Of a stretch of DNA of 64,000 nucleotides, positions 48,680 through 57,955 are shown one piece after another. This stretch comes from Oscillospiraceae bacterium (GTDB lineage: Bacteria; Bacillota; Clostridia; Oscillospirales; Ruminococcaceae). Positions within the stretch are counted from its first letter, which is position 1. The number at the start of each line of letters is the position of its first letter. The notes beneath the pieces are model-generated. The model ran no database searches, was not told the DNA's origin, and saw only the letters and a list, made by a program, of their open reading frames with translations. The translations under genes and the position numbers were made by a program. The stretch lies in the NCBI GenBank assembly GCA_019424695.1, contig JAHYZA010000004.1, positions 69,381-133,380 of the forward strand, written 5' to 3'.

Positions 48680-50508
48680 TGCGTCGTCCTCCCTCCCTTG
48701 AAAATACCATAACCGAAGTGATCGCACCGCAGGCAGCGGCTGGCTTCCTGCATGGCTTCTTCCTCGGTCATACCGCAGCTGGCCAGTTCAAAGTCACACC
48801 GGGCCTCCAGAGCGTTGCGGCTCTTCAGCTGAATCCGCCCGCAGGGCGGCGTGTTGGACAGCTTGGCCGGCGGTATTTTGACCGCGGTGCCGATGGTGTG
48901 GGAATACCCCAAAAAGCTGTCGATGTTGGCCGCACTGACTTTGCCGGCAGCGACCGCACGGATAACGGTAGCTGGACCGGTCACATCGTCACCGCCCGCG
49001 AATACGTTGGGGGTTCCGGGTACATAGCCGGACAGATCCGCTTTCAGGGCACCATGGCTGGTACCGATGCCGACTTTTTCAAATTCGTCGGATTCAATGC
49101 GCTGCCCGATGGCAATGATCAGATAGTCGCAGGGGATGCGGAATTTCTTCTGCTGGGCATCCCGCGGAGCAGGGCGGCCGTCACGGCCATAGCCGCCGAT
49201 GATCTGCGGGCGGGTCCACAACGCGCTGACTTCGCCGTTCTCGTTGGCTTCAATGTGGTCCGGCGCCTGCAGCGGCAGAATCTGGCAGCCCTCCGCCATG
49301 GCATCCTCAATTTCTTCGGGCAGGGCGGTCATGTCGTCCACCCGGCGGCGGTAGACGCAGGTCACGCTTTCCGCCCCCAGGCGGATGGAGGTCCGGGTGG
49401 CATCCATGCTGACATTGCCGCCGCCGATGACCACAATGCGCTTGCCGGTGAAATCCGGGGCGTGTCCCTCCCCACAGCTGCGCAAAAATTCTACAGCAGA
49501 CAGCACGTTTTTGCTGTCCTCGCCCTCCAGGCCCAGCTTTTTGTCGGCGTGGGCGCCGATGGCGATGTACAGGGCATCGTACTCGTTTTGCAGGTCGGAA
49601 AGCTGAATCTCTTTCCCTACACAAACGCCGGTTTTCACTTCAATGCCGGTGGCCAGAATGTAATCAATGTCACGCTGCAGCACTTCCGGCGGCAAACGAT
49701 AGTCGGGAATGCCGTACCGCAGCATACCGCCCAGTTTCTCCCGCTGCTCAAATACCGTGATGCCGTGGCCCATCAGCCGCAGATAATACGCCGCTGTCAG
49801 GCCGCTGGGACCGCCGCCGATAATCGCCACCCGCTTGCCGGTACTCTCCGCCGGGGCAGGGGGCTTCTGGTCGCCCGCGTGGTCAGCTGCATAGCGCTTG
49901 AGACCACAGATATTCACAGCATCGTCCACCAGACGGCGACGGCACTGGCGCTCGCAGGGGTGCTCGCAGACATAAGCGCAGGCGTTAGGGAAAGGGTTAT
50001 CCTTGCGGATAAGGTCCATGGCAGCGTCATACTGTCCCTCCCGCACCAGCGCGATATAGCCCGGGATGTCCACATGGGCCGGGCAGACTGTCACACAGGG
50101 CACCGGTTGTTTCAAAGAACAAATGCAGCGCCCATAGTGGGCGTGCTCCTCGTAATCCTCGCGGAATCCACGCACGCCCTGCAGCACCATGGCGGCGGCT
50201 TCGTACCCGATGGCACAGTCCGCCGAATCCACAATGGCGGCAGCCGTCTGTTCAATCAGATCGATGGTGCCCTCCGGGGCTGTCTGGTCCAGCACACTTT
50301 CCAGCAGGGTCTCCAGCTGGGAAAGTCCGATGCGGCAGGGAACACACTTGCCGCAGGTCTGCGCATGGCACAGGCGCAAAAAATTCAGCGCCATATCCAC
50401 CGGACACAGCCCGGGCGGATTGGCGGCGATACGGTGGCCCATATCACGGCAGAGATCCTGAACGACCTGCTGCGCGCGATCCGGCGTTTCAATAGAAAGT
50501 CGTATCAT
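48673..50508 (-). CDS. NuoF-tail / GltD-like flavoprotein partner of the hydrogenase
   Basis: The 611-residue protein has an N-terminal NuoF-type iron-sulfur domain (HAQTCGKCVPCRIGLSQLET), then a GltD/NfnL-type part: Cys clusters (CVTVCPAHVDIPGYIALV, CEHPCERQCRRRLVDD), FAD loop VAIIGGGPSGLTAAYYL and NAD(P) loop IVVIGGGNVSMDATRTS, ending with GDDVTGPATVIRAVAAGK. It lacks the FMN domain of NuoF/HydB. It probably passes electrons between NAD(P)H and the hydrogenase. It is the first gene of the operon. Confidence 0.9.
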   Translation of the reverse strand: MIRLSIETPDRAQQVVQDLCRDMGHRIAANPPGLCPVDMALNFLRLCHAQTCGKCVPCRIGLSQLETLLESVLDQTAPEGTIDLIEQTAAAIVDSADCAIGYEAAAMVLQGVRGFREDYEEHAHYGRCICSLKQPVPCVTVCPAHVDIPGYIALVREGQYDAAMDLIRKDNPFPNACAYVCEHPCERQCRRRLVDDAVNICGLKRYAADHAGDQKPPAPAESTGKRVAIIGGGPSGLTAAYYLRLMGHGITVFEQREKLGGMLRYGIPDYRLPPEVLQRDIDYILATGIEVKTGVCVGKEIQLSDLQNEYDALYIAIGAHADKKLGLEGEDSKNVLSAVEFLRSCGEGHAPDFTGKRIVVIGGGNVSMDATRTSIRLGAESVTCVYRRRVDDMTALPEEIEDAMAEGCQILPLQAPDHIEANENGEVSALWTRPQIIGGYGRDGRPAPRDAQQKKFRIPCDYLIIAIGQRIESDEFEKVGIGTSHGALKADLSGYVPGTPNVFAGGDDVTGPATVIRAVAAGKVSAANIDSFLGYSHTIGTAVKIPPAKLSNTPPCGRIQLKSRNALEARCDFELASCGMTEEEAMQEASRCLRCDHFGYGIFKGGRTTQW

Positions 50509-50549
50509 AGGTGCATTTTCCTCCGTTTGTTTCGGTTCATTTGTATTCT

Positions 50550-50578
50550 ATTATACGGGCTCACCTATGACAATTCAA
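50550..50578 (-). promoter_or_regulatory. Promoter of the hydrogenase operon
   Basis: On the minus strand TTGAAT (50573-50578) and TATAAT (50550-50555), spacing 17. Confidence 0.75.
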
Positions 50579-50596
50579 TAACAAATTATAAACTTG

Positions 50597-50614
50597 TTGT
50601 GAATTACTGTACAA
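50597..50614. promoter_or_regulatory. Rex-like operator upstream of the hydrogenase promoter
   Basis: TTGTGAATTACTGTACAA resembles the Rex consensus TTGTGAANNNNTTCACAA, with a perfect first half and 5 of 7 matches in the second. It is 18 bases upstream of the -35. Rex senses NADH/NAD+ and often controls fermentation genes. Confidence 0.5.
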
Positions 50615-50644
50615 AACGATGAATTTGGTAAAAATCAACACAAA

Positions 50645-50679
50645 ATAAAAAGCGTGCCGGAAAATCTTCCTGCACGCTT
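50645..50679 (-). terminator. Terminator after pyrI
   Basis: On the minus strand AAGCGTGCAGGAA pairs with TTCCGGCACGCTT, then TTTATTTTG. Confidence 0.85.
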
Positions 50680-50695
50680 GAAATGTGTATGAAAA

Positions 50696-51124
50696 TTACG
50701 GTTTTACGCGGAATTCCTGCTCGCAGTACACGCAGCGGTACCGTCCGCTGGGGGTCAGGGTAAAGATGTGGTCGCAGCCTTCCTCAATGGAGGTCACGCA
50801 GCGGGGGTTGGTGCATTTGATCACATTCACCAGGCGCTGCGGCTGCTTGGGACGGATCTTGTTGACAATATGCCCGTTTTCGATCACGGTGATCGTGATT
50901 TTGGGGTCCAGATACCCCAGAATATCAAAGTTCAGCTTGCTGACATTGCCCTCGATTTTGATGATGTCTTTTTTGCCGCTCTTCTGGCTGCGGACGTTCT
51001 GCAGCAGGGCCACGCTGGCGTCGTGCAGCTTTTCCAGTTCCATCATATGGTACAGACCCAGGCCGGTACCGGCGGTAATGTGGTCGATGACCACGCCGTT
51101 CAGAATCTCATCAACCGTTAACAT
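50696..51124 (-). CDS. pyrI: Aspartate carbamoyltransferase regulatory subunit
   Basis: The 142-residue chain starts [20 protein letters not shown]. The nucleotide-binding allosteric half is followed by a zinc domain with CTNPRC and CVYC ligands (C-x4-C and C-x2-C). It binds CTP/ATP and controls PyrB. ATG 51,124 follows GGGGAGG and overlaps pyrB by 14 bases, supporting translation coupling and fixed stoichiometry. Confidence 0.95.
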   Translation of the reverse strand: MLTVDEILNGVVIDHITAGTGLGLYHMMELEKLHDASVALLQNVRSQKSGKKDIIKIEGNVSKLNFDILGYLDPKITITVIENGHIVNKIRPKQPQRLVNVIKCTNPRCVTSIEEGCDHIFTLTPSGRYRCVYCEQEFRVKP

Positions 51125-52064
51125 CAAAAGCAACCTCCCCGGTTTTGGGGTCTGCAAGACCCAGCAGCGTCATAATCAAGGCCATGCGCATATATACGCC
51201 GTTCTGTGCCTGCTCAAAATAGGCAGCGCGCGGATCGTCATCCACATCCAGCGTGATCTCGTTGACACGGGGCAGCGGATGCAGTACCGCCATGTCAGCG
51301 GGGGCCAGCGCCAGTTTGTCCTTGGTCAGAATGTAGCTGTTCTTCAGGCGGATGTAGTCCTCCTCGTTGAAGAAGCGCTCCTGCTGTACACGGGTCATGT
51401 ACAGGATGTCCAGCTCCGGCAGGGATTCCTCCAGATTGCGGGTCTCCACGTAGTCGATGCCGTTGGGGGTCAGGATCTCGCTGATGATGTAATCCGGCAC
51501 ACGCAGTTCTTCGGGCGAGATCAGCACGAACCGCATACCCGGCAGACGGGACAGGCTCTTGATCAGGCTGTGCACGGTGCGGCCGAACTTCAGGTCGCCG
51601 CAGAAACCGATGGTCAGGTTGTCCAGACGGCCCTTGCGGCGGCGAATGGTCATCATATCCAGCAGCGTCTGGGTAGGGTGGCTGTGACCGCCGTCACCGG
51701 CATTGATGACCGGGATGCGGCTGTAGCGGGCCGCGCGCAGCGGGGCGCCCTCTTTGGGGTGACGCATGGCGGCAATGTCGGCATAGCAGCTGATGATCCG
51801 GATGGTATCGGCAACGGTCTCACCCTTGGAGGCACTGGAAACGCCAGCATCCGGGAACCCCAGTACCTGACCGCCCAGGTTGAGCATGGCAGCCTCAAAG
51901 GAAAGGCGGGTGCGGGTGCTCGGCTCATAGAACAGCGTCGCCAGACGCTTGCGGTAGGCCACATCCTTGTATGCGGCCGGGTCGTCGTGGATACGGTCAG
52001 CCAGATCCATCAGGCGAAGGGTTTCTTCCAGCGTAAAGTCCGCCGGATCGATCAAATGTCTCAT
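51111..52064 (-). CDS. pyrB: Aspartate carbamoyltransferase catalytic subunit
   Basis: The 317-residue enzyme joins carbamoyl phosphate and aspartate. Motifs are [17 protein letters not shown] (carbamoyl phosphate loop), [20 protein letters not shown], and [23 protein letters not shown] 52,064 (MRHLID) is chosen because it is 6 bases after AAGGGGAA. The 90-base leader shows no clear PyrR or attenuator hairpin with a T run. carB is at the other end of the window. Confidence 0.97.
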   Translation of the reverse strand: MRHLIDPADFTLEETLRLMDLADRIHDDPAAYKDVAYRKRLATLFYEPSTRTRLSFEAAMLNLGGQVLGFPDAGVSSASKGETVADTIRIISCYADIAAMRHPKEGAPLRAARYSRIPVINAGDGGHSHPTQTLLDMMTIRRRKGRLDNLTIGFCGDLKFGRTVHSLIKSLSRLPGMRFVLISPEELRVPDYIISEILTPNGIDYVETRNLEESLPELDILYMTRVQQERFFNEEDYIRLKNSYILTKDKLALAPADMAVLHPLPRVNEITLDVDDDPRAAYFEQAQNGVYMRMALIMTLLGLADPKTGEVAFDVNG

Positions 52065-52157
52065 ACACATTCCCCTTTAAACTCTATTTATCTCATGGAG
52101 CCTGGGTCCCCCCGGAAAGGGAACCGCAGCACCCTATGACAGAAGTGGTAAGCACCG

Positions 52158-52910
52158 TCACACCAGCTGGCGCACAATGGCAAAATCGAAAAAGTCGGTG
52201 TAACAGGTCTGGCAGCACAGGACCGGTTTGCACAACCGGGAGTAGAAGGTTTCGTCCAGCTGCATCAGCGCCTGGTCGGGACGCAGCCCCAGCTGCCGCC
52301 GGATGCCCGGCGTACCGGTCACTGCGTGCACATGAGCCAGGGTCTTGGTCACGTCCACATGGCAGGAATCCGTCACGATCTCAAAAATGGGCCGTGTAAA
52401 ATCCAGGGTATCCAGTCGCTGTCCGCCGAAAAGCGTCAGCGGCAGGATATCGGTGGAATACAGGACGGGGATATCGTCGGCCAGCACACGGCGGCGCACA
52501 AAAACCAGCGTCGGCTTTTCAGCCGCCGGCAAGCCCAGACGTTCCGCCAGTTCCGGGGGAGCGGTCTCCCGCGTGACCAGCAGATTATCGCTGTGGGGCT
52601 CATATCCGGCAGACCGGATCATCCGGTAGAATTCCAGTTTCTGGTCCAGGCGGTTTTCCACATTCAGCACGTCGCGGTTCACCAATGTTCCGATACCGCG
52701 GACCCGCTCCAGATAACCTTCCCGTTCCAGCAGGCTCAGTGCATCACGCACCACGGTGCGGCTGATTCCCAGTTCCCCGGCCAGTTCCACCTCACTGGGC
52801 AGCTGCGCGGCACCTGCATACAGACCGCTGCGCAGCTCAGCAACCAGCCGGTCGGCGGTCTGCTGGCTGCGCAGTTCGCCGCCCAGCGGTGCTTCAGTTG
52901 TCTTTTTCAT
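52158..52910 (-). CDS. GntR family regulator with UTRA domain
   Basis: The 250-residue protein has a winged HTH (PSEVELAGELGISRTVVRDA, REGYLERVRGIGTLVNRDV) and an effector-binding UTRA domain (residues about 90-245, ADDIPVLYSTDILPLTL and MQLDETFYSRLCKPV). UTRA domains bind small sugars, acids or nucleosides; the ligand is not evident. The start (ATG 52,910 after GGAAAGGACTATC) lies in the end of nth, so they are coupled. Confidence 0.88.
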   Translation of the reverse strand: MKKTTEAPLGGELRSQQTADRLVAELRSGLYAGAAQLPSEVELAGELGISRTVVRDALSLLEREGYLERVRGIGTLVNRDVLNVENRLDQKLEFYRMIRSAGYEPHSDNLLVTRETAPPELAERLGLPAAEKPTLVFVRRRVLADDIPVLYSTDILPLTLFGGQRLDTLDFTRPIFEIVTDSCHVDVTKTLAHVHAVTGTPGIRRQLGLRPDQALMQLDETFYSRLCKPVLCCQTCYTDFFDFAIVRQLV

Positions 52911-53550
52911 GCAGATAGTCCTTTCCGGCCCGGCAGACATCGGCCAGACAGCATTTTTCGCAGAAAGGCGTGGTGCGTGCCGTACAGACCGCACGGCCAT
53001 GATACACCAGCCGGTGGCAGAAATCACTGCCTTCCTCCGGCGGAATGATCTTCCAGAGCTCCCGTTCCACCTTGGCAGGCTCCTTGATGTTGTCCACCAG
53101 CCCGATGCGATTGCACAGACGGATGCAGTGGGTGTCGGTCACGATGGCCGGCTTTCCGAACACATCGCCCATGATCAGGTTGGCGCTTTTGCGGCCTACG
53201 CCGGGCAGGGAAAGCAGGGCATCGAAGTCGTCGGGCACCTTGCCGCCGTACTCATCCCGCAGCATCCGCATACAGGCAGAAATATCCCGTGCTTTGCTGC
53301 GGCCCAGTCCGCAGGGCTTTACGATGGCTTCGATTTCTTCCGGTGTGGCGGCGGCCAGGGCCTCCACACTGGGGTACCGGGCAAACAGATCCTGCACCAC
53401 CACATTCACGCGGGCATCGGTGCACTGTGCGGCCAGACGGACCTCCACCAGCAGTTGCCAGGCGTGGTCATAGTCCAGGGTGCACTCGGCCAGCGGATAT
53501 TCAGTTTTAAGGCGGTCGATGCAGATTTGCGCCAGTTCCTTTTTTGTCAC
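52894..53550 (-). CDS. nth: Endonuclease III
   Basis: The 218-residue DNA glycosylase/AP lyase has the helix-hairpin-helix LLSLPGVGRKSANLIMGDVF with the catalytic Lys, the catalytic Asp in VTDTHCIRLCNRIG, and the C-terminal [4Fe-4S] loop (CTARTTPFCEKCCLADVC). It removes oxidised pyrimidines. The MTKKELAQICIDRL start is standard. Confidence 0.96.
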   Translation of the reverse strand: MTKKELAQICIDRLKTEYPLAECTLDYDHAWQLLVEVRLAAQCTDARVNVVVQDLFARYPSVEALAAATPEEIEAIVKPCGLGRSKARDISACMRMLRDEYGGKVPDDFDALLSLPGVGRKSANLIMGDVFGKPAIVTDTHCIRLCNRIGLVDNIKEPAKVERELWKIIPPEEGSDFCHRLVYHGRAVCTARTTPFCEKCCLADVCRAGKDYLHEKDN

Positions 53551-53579
53551 AGCATTCGCTCCGTTTCACGTTCTTTCTC

Positions 53580-53608
53580 TTGATTCTACCACGGCTATAC
53601 CTTATAAT
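53580..53608 (+). promoter_or_regulatory. Promoter of the rarA gene
   Basis: TTGATT (53580-53585) and TATAAT (53603-53608), spacing 17. A hairpin CGGGGCACACCCCG lies in the roughly 100-base leader without a T run. Confidence 0.78.
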
Positions 53609-53715
53609 CAAGAGGAAGAGTACGGCAGTTTCCTGTACAGGGACTTAAACAAATAAAAAAAACGGGGCACACCCCGGTGATTCCGGTTACCCTATATAAA
53701 AAGGAGGGAAGACGT

Positions 53716-54978
53716 ATGGAACCCTTGGCACAGCGGCTGCGCCCGCGCACCCTGGATGAAGTCTGCGGGCAGCAGCATCTTCTGGGCAAGAATCAGGTGT
53801 TCCGCCGCACGGTGGAAAGCGGCCGCATTCCCAATATGATCTTTTACGGTCCTTCCGGTGTGGGCAAAACCACGGTGGCCAGCATCATTGCTGCCGGCAG
53901 CGGCATGCAGCTGCACAAGCTCAACGGTACGACGGCTTCCACCAGCGACATCAAGTCGGTTCTGGCTGACATCGGCACACTGGGGGCTTCCGGCGGCATT
54001 TTGCTGTATCTGGATGAGATCCAGTATTTCAACAAACGCCAGCAGCAAAGCCTGCTGGAATGTGTGGAGCAGGGCACCGTCACGCTGATTGCCTCCACTA
54101 CCGAAAACCCGTATTTTTATGTGTACAATGCGCTGCTCTCCCGTTGCACGGTGTTTGAGTTCAAATCCCTGACGGCGGAAGACATCCGCAAAGGCGTGCA
54201 GAATGCCGCAGCACGCCTGGGAGCCGAGGACAAGGTCCCCATTCTGATTCCCGATGACGCCCTGGACTATCTGGCCCAGAGCGCAGGCGGTGATATGCGC
54301 AAGGCACTGGGCAACCTGGAGTTTGCGGTGACAGCGGCGCCTGTGGAAAACGGGCAGCGCACCGTCACGCTGGATATGGTCCAGCAGGTGGCGGCCCGCA
54401 CGGCCATGCGCTACGATAAACTGGGCGACGATCATTATGATATTGTCTCCGCTTATCAGAAATCCATGCGCGGCTCCGACCCTGATGCGGCGCTGCACTA
54501 TCTGGCCCGGCTGCTGGAAGCGGGGGACCTGCCCAGCGCCTGCCGCCGGCTGATGGTCTGCGCCTGTGAGGATGTGGGGCTTGCCTGGCCGCAGATCATA
54601 CCCATTGTGAAAGCCGCGGTGGACATTGCCAATGCCGTCGGCCTGCCGGAAGCCCGGCTTCCCCTGGCGGATGCGGTGGTGCTGGTGGCCACGGCCCCCA
54701 AGTCCAATTCGGCGCACGACGGCATCAACGCAGCCATGGCGGATGTGCAGGCCGGGCGTACAGGCCCCATTCCGCGCCAGCTGCAGAACAAGCATTATGA
54801 TGGCGCCGATGCCAAAGTCAAGGGACAGCACTATCTGTACCCCCATGACTTCCCCCATCACTGGACAAAACAGCAGTACCTGCCCGACGCTATCAAGGAC
54901 CGGCGGTACTACGAACCCGGTGACAACAAGAACGAACAGGCATTCGCGCAATACTGGAAGAAAATCAAAGGCGAATAG
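53716..54978 (+). CDS. rarA: Replication-associated recombination protein A (RarA/MgsA)
   Basis: The 420-residue AAA+ ATPase starts MEPLAQRLRPRTLDEVCGQQ. Walker A is FYGPSGVGKTTVASI, Walker B ILLYLDEIQYFNKRQQQ-type (LLYLDEIQYF), sensor 1 ASTTENPYF. The C-terminal tetramerisation part has HYDIVSAYQKSMRGSDPDAA and YPHDFPHHWTKQQYLP. It acts at stalled replication forks. ATG 53,716 follows AAAAGGAGGGAAGACGT. Confidence 0.96.
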   Translation: MEPLAQRLRPRTLDEVCGQQHLLGKNQVFRRTVESGRIPNMIFYGPSGVGKTTVASIIAAGSGMQLHKLNGTTASTSDIKSVLADIGTLGASGGILLYLDEIQYFNKRQQQSLLECVEQGTVTLIASTTENPYFYVYNALLSRCTVFEFKSLTAEDIRKGVQNAAARLGAEDKVPILIPDDALDYLAQSAGGDMRKALGNLEFAVTAAPVENGQRTVTLDMVQQVAARTAMRYDKLGDDHYDIVSAYQKSMRGSDPDAALHYLARLLEAGDLPSACRRLMVCACEDVGLAWPQIIPIVKAAVDIANAVGLPEARLPLADAVVLVATAPKSNSAHDGINAAMADVQAGRTGPIPRQLQNKHYDGADAKVKGQHYLYPHDFPHHWTKQQYLPDAIKDRRYYEPGDNKNEQAFAQYWKKIKGE

Positions 54979-54995
54979 AACAAAAGGAGGCTACG

Positions 54996-55931
54996 ATGTC
55001 GCAACTTTGCTGTGAGACGATCCGCTTTCCTTCCTCGGATACCACCCACACGATTTCAGCCCTTGTGTATACCATGCCCGATGTACCGGTTCATGCCGTG
55101 TTGCAGCTGAGCCACGGGATGTGTGAATATGTACGCCGCTATGAGCCTATGGCAAAATTCTATGCGGCCCATGGCATTGCACTGGCCGGCAACGACCATC
55201 TGGGACACGGCGACAGCGCCGCACCGGAGGAATACGGCCACTACGGGGAGTCCGGAGGGCGCTATTATCTTTTGCAGGATCTGCACAAGATGAATGAACT
55301 GCTGCACGAGGAGTTTCCCGGTTTGCCTGTGTTTTTATACGGACACAGCATGGGCAGCTTTTACGCGCGCTGGTATGCCGAGCAATGGCCCGATACCATC
55401 GCCGGCCTTATCCTTTCCGGCACAGCAGGCCCTCGACTGCTCAACACAATCGGGCAGGGGGTAGCTACGGTGCTGGCGGCCGTCAAAGGGCCGCGCACGG
55501 TGTCGCGGTTCATGATTCACGCCAACACGGGCGCTTACTGCAAGCGAATCCCCGATGCCAAGTCTCCCAACGCCTGGCTGACGCGGGACGAAGCGGTGGT
55601 ACGGGCGTATGACGCTGACCCGCTGTGCACCTTTCCCTTTACGGTAGGCAGTTACCGGGAAATGCTGGCGGCCATCAACCATGTGAACCGCCCCCGCTGG
55701 GCGCAGGCGTTGGACAAAAACCTGCCGATCCTGCTGATCTCGGGGGCCGAGGACCCGGTGGGGGATTATGGGGCCGGTGTGCGCAAGGTCTGGGCGATGC
55801 TGGGAGATGCCGGCATCCGGGACCTGACCTGCCAGATTTTTGAAGACGCCCGCCATGAACTGCACAACGAAAGCAATCGGGAAGAAGTCTTTGACTATGT
55901 TCTGACCTGGCTGGAAGACCACCTCCCATAA
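54996..55931 (+). CDS. Alpha/beta hydrolase (lysophospholipase/monoacylglycerol lipase-like)
   Basis: The 311-residue protein has the nucleophile elbow GHSMG (LYGHSMGSFYARWYAEQ), the early HG region (LQLSHGMCEYVRRYEPMAKF), Asp in LLISGAEDPVGDYG and His in FEDARHELHNE, making a complete Ser-Asp-His triad. The start pattern SHGMxEYxxRYxP is typical of hydrolase_4 monoacylglycerol lipases. Cytoplasmic, no signal peptide. 17 bases after rarA, with AAAGGAGGCTACG. Confidence 0.9.
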   Translation: MSQLCCETIRFPSSDTTHTISALVYTMPDVPVHAVLQLSHGMCEYVRRYEPMAKFYAAHGIALAGNDHLGHGDSAAPEEYGHYGESGGRYYLLQDLHKMNELLHEEFPGLPVFLYGHSMGSFYARWYAEQWPDTIAGLILSGTAGPRLLNTIGQGVATVLAAVKGPRTVSRFMIHANTGAYCKRIPDAKSPNAWLTRDEAVVRAYDADPLCTFPFTVGSYREMLAAINHVNRPRWAQALDKNLPILLISGAEDPVGDYGAGVRKVWAMLGDAGIRDLTCQIFEDARHELHNESNREEVFDYVLTWLEDHLP

Positions 55932-55938
55932 AAAAGTC

Positions 55939-55970
55939 AATCCGCACGATGAAAGCCGTGCGGATTTTTT
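55939..55970 (+). terminator. Terminator after the hydrolase gene
   Basis: AATCCGCAC pairs with GTGCGGATT around 10 bases, then TTTT. Confidence 0.88.
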
Positions 55971-55980
55971 GTTTACCCTC

Positions 55981-56036
55981 TTGACAAGACGGAAAAATCA
56001 TGTATTATTGTATTAAGCACTTAATACAATAATACA
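55981..56036 (+). promoter_or_regulatory. Promoter and 36-bp palindromic operator of the YtrA-type operon
   Basis: TTGACA (55981-55986) and TATTAT (56003-56008), spacing 16. Over the -10 lies a perfect palindrome at 56001-56036: arms TGTATTATTGTATTAAG and its complement, with CA in the middle. It is the natural operator of the GntR protein encoded next. Confidence 0.88.
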
Positions 56037-56051
56037 GAAAGGAGCACCGCC

Positions 56052-56429
56052 ATGGATTGGAACATTACAGCGGGGCGTCCGGTGTATATCCAGCTGGTGG
56101 AACAGATGGAACTGGCCCTTGTAAACGGGACGTTTCCACCGGGAAGCAAGATCCCGCCGGTGCGGGAACTGGCGACACAGGCGGGGGTGAACCCCAACAC
56201 CATGCAGCGCGCCTTGCAGGAACTGGAAAGCCGGGGACTTTTGCAGGCCCAGCGCACGGCGGGGCGCACCGTCACAGCGGAAGCTGACGCTCTGCAGCAG
56301 CTGCGCCATAAACGGGCGACTGCGCTGGCAGAGGAATTTCTGCGCCAGATGCAGGCACTGGGGCTGGGCCGGTTTGAGACCGAAGAACTGCTGCGGCGGA
56401 CCGCAGAAAGAGGAGAAAACGATGATTGA
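56052..56429 (+). CDS. GntR family regulator, YtrA subfamily
   Basis: The 125-residue protein is short for GntR and has the winged HTH (FPPGSKIPPVRELATQAGVN, then NTMQRALQELESRGLLQAQR) plus a brief helical tail, as in YtrA regulators of ABC operons. It likely represses its own operon by binding the palindrome over the promoter. GAAAGGAGCACCGCC precedes the ATG. Confidence 0.92.
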   Translation: MDWNITAGRPVYIQLVEQMELALVNGTFPPGSKIPPVRELATQAGVNPNTMQRALQELESRGLLQAQRTAGRTVTAEADALQQLRHKRATALAEEFLRQMQALGLGRFETEELLRRTAERGENDD

Positions 56430-57126
56430 ATCTGTAATTTACGAAGCGCGCGGCTTGTGTAAACGCTATGGCCGCAAAATCGCATTGAATGGAGCCACCT
56501 TTTCCGTACAGTCCGGCAAACTGGTGGGCTTGCTGGGCCCCAACGGCAGCGGTAAGACAACGTTGCTCAAGATTTCAGCCGGTCTGCTGACGCCCACCGG
56601 CGGCAGCGTGCTGATCGATGGGCGGGAACCCGGCGTGTATACCAAAAGCCTGACGAGCTACCTGCCGGACCGGATGGCCCTGCCCACCGAAATGCGCGCC
56701 GCCGATGCCGTAAGCCTGTACGCCGATTTCTATGCTGATTTTGACGCCGTCAAAGCCCATGAGATGCTCCAAGATCTGCATATCGAAGCGCAGGACCGCA
56801 TCGGTGCCATGAGCAAAGGTACGCAGGAAAAAATGCAGCTCTGCCTGACCATGAGCCGCGCCGCCAAACTGTATCTGTTGGACGAACCGTTGGGCGGTGT
56901 GGACCCGGCCGCACGGGATTATATCCTGCATACGATCTTGCGCAACTACAGCGAGGATGCTGCCCTGGTGCTTTCTACGCACCTGATTGGCGACATCGAG
57001 AAGGCACTGGATGAAGTGATTTTCCTGAAAGAGGGCGCGGTGCTGCGTCAGGTAGGAGTAGATGCCCTGCGGGAAGAAAGCGGTCAGAGCGTGGATGAAT
57101 ATTTCCGGGAGGTATACAAATGCTGA
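56422..57126 (+). CDS. ABC transporter ATP-binding protein (YtrB-like)
   Basis: The 234-residue ATPase has Walker A GLLGPNGSGKTTLLKI. The signature is altered to AMSKGTQEKMQLCLTMSRAA (SKGTQ for SGGQ), which is common in this subfamily. Walker B is LYLLDEPLGGVDP and the H-loop is STHLI. Start at ATG 56,422 overlaps the regulator by 8 bases; AGAGGAGAAAACG precedes it. It works with the next membrane protein. Confidence 0.9.
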   Translation: MIESVIYEARGLCKRYGRKIALNGATFSVQSGKLVGLLGPNGSGKTTLLKISAGLLTPTGGSVLIDGREPGVYTKSLTSYLPDRMALPTEMRAADAVSLYADFYADFDAVKAHEMLQDLHIEAQDRIGAMSKGTQEKMQLCLTMSRAAKLYLLDEPLGGVDPAARDYILHTILRNYSEDAALVLSTHLIGDIEKALDEVIFLKEGAVLRQVGVDALREESGQSVDEYFREVYKC

Positions 57127-57923
57127 CCAAATTGTTGAAATATGAGGGCAAAACCACGGCGCGCGTATTGCTGCCGGTAGGTGGTGGTGTGCTGGCTTTT
57201 ATCCTTGTCGCCGGTATGGCCAACGCTGTGCTGAACAGCCTGAGCGGTCTGCCCGACCTGGTGGAATTTGCGCAGGCAACTCTGAACATGATTGCCATAC
57301 TGGCCCTGGTTTTCGCACTGGGCGTCTGTGTCTTTGTGAATGTACAGCGGTTTTATAAACTGCTGGGTCAACAGGGCTACCTGATGCTGTCCCTGCCGGT
57401 GCCGACCTGGAAACACATTGCCGCCAAACTGATCTGTGCCTGTATCTGGTCCGTGGCGGTGGCTGCCTACCTGATTCTTTGCGGCTGCATTCTAGGGGGC
57501 AGTTTGGCAGATATAACCTTTAACCCCGGGGACGGGATCGTGCCCTTCAGCCCGGAAGGGTTTGCAATCGCATGTCTGTTTGTACTGATCCTGCTGGCGC
57601 TTCTGGCCGGGACTTATCTGGAATTCTACCTGGCTTGTGCCATCGGCGGTCAGTTCGGTCAGCAACGTCTGCTGGCCAGCATCATTGCCTATTTTGTCCT
57701 GGGCTTTGTGGAGCAGATCATCGGCGTATTCCTGGTGGTGATCGTGGCACTCAGCGCCGTGCAGGCTGATGCTGCCGGTTGGCTGGAACTCTTCTATCAT
57801 GTGGACTCGTTCTGGGCGATGTTTTGTATGTTGGCCATCGTGCTTGCCTTTGCCGTTTTGGTGGATGCCATCAAATGGGCCATTACCCAGTGGCTGATGA
57901 CCCGCCGTTTGAATCTTGCCTGA
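57120..57923 (+). CDS. ABC transporter permease
   Basis: The 267-residue protein has about six hydrophobic segments (residues near 15-38, 55-80, 100-125, 145-175, 180-210, 225-250). MLTKLLKYEGKTTARVLLPV is a common start of this permease type. Overlaps the ATPase by 7 bases. Such YtrA-linked exporters often respond to wall-active compounds; the substrate here is not evident. Confidence 0.82.
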   Translation: MLTKLLKYEGKTTARVLLPVGGGVLAFILVAGMANAVLNSLSGLPDLVEFAQATLNMIAILALVFALGVCVFVNVQRFYKLLGQQGYLMLSLPVPTWKHIAAKLICACIWSVAVAAYLILCGCILGGSLADITFNPGDGIVPFSPEGFAIACLFVLILLALLAGTYLEFYLACAIGGQFGQQRLLASIIAYFVLGFVEQIIGVFLVVIVALSAVQADAAGWLELFYHVDSFWAMFCMLAIVLAFAVLVDAIKWAITQWLMTRRLNLA

Positions 57924-57955
57924 TACTACACAATTCAAAAAAAGGAGAATGTATT

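Noticed and set aside
52065..52157. PyrR-type attenuator before pyrB
   Set aside because: No hairpin with a T run and no anti-terminator pair could be drawn.
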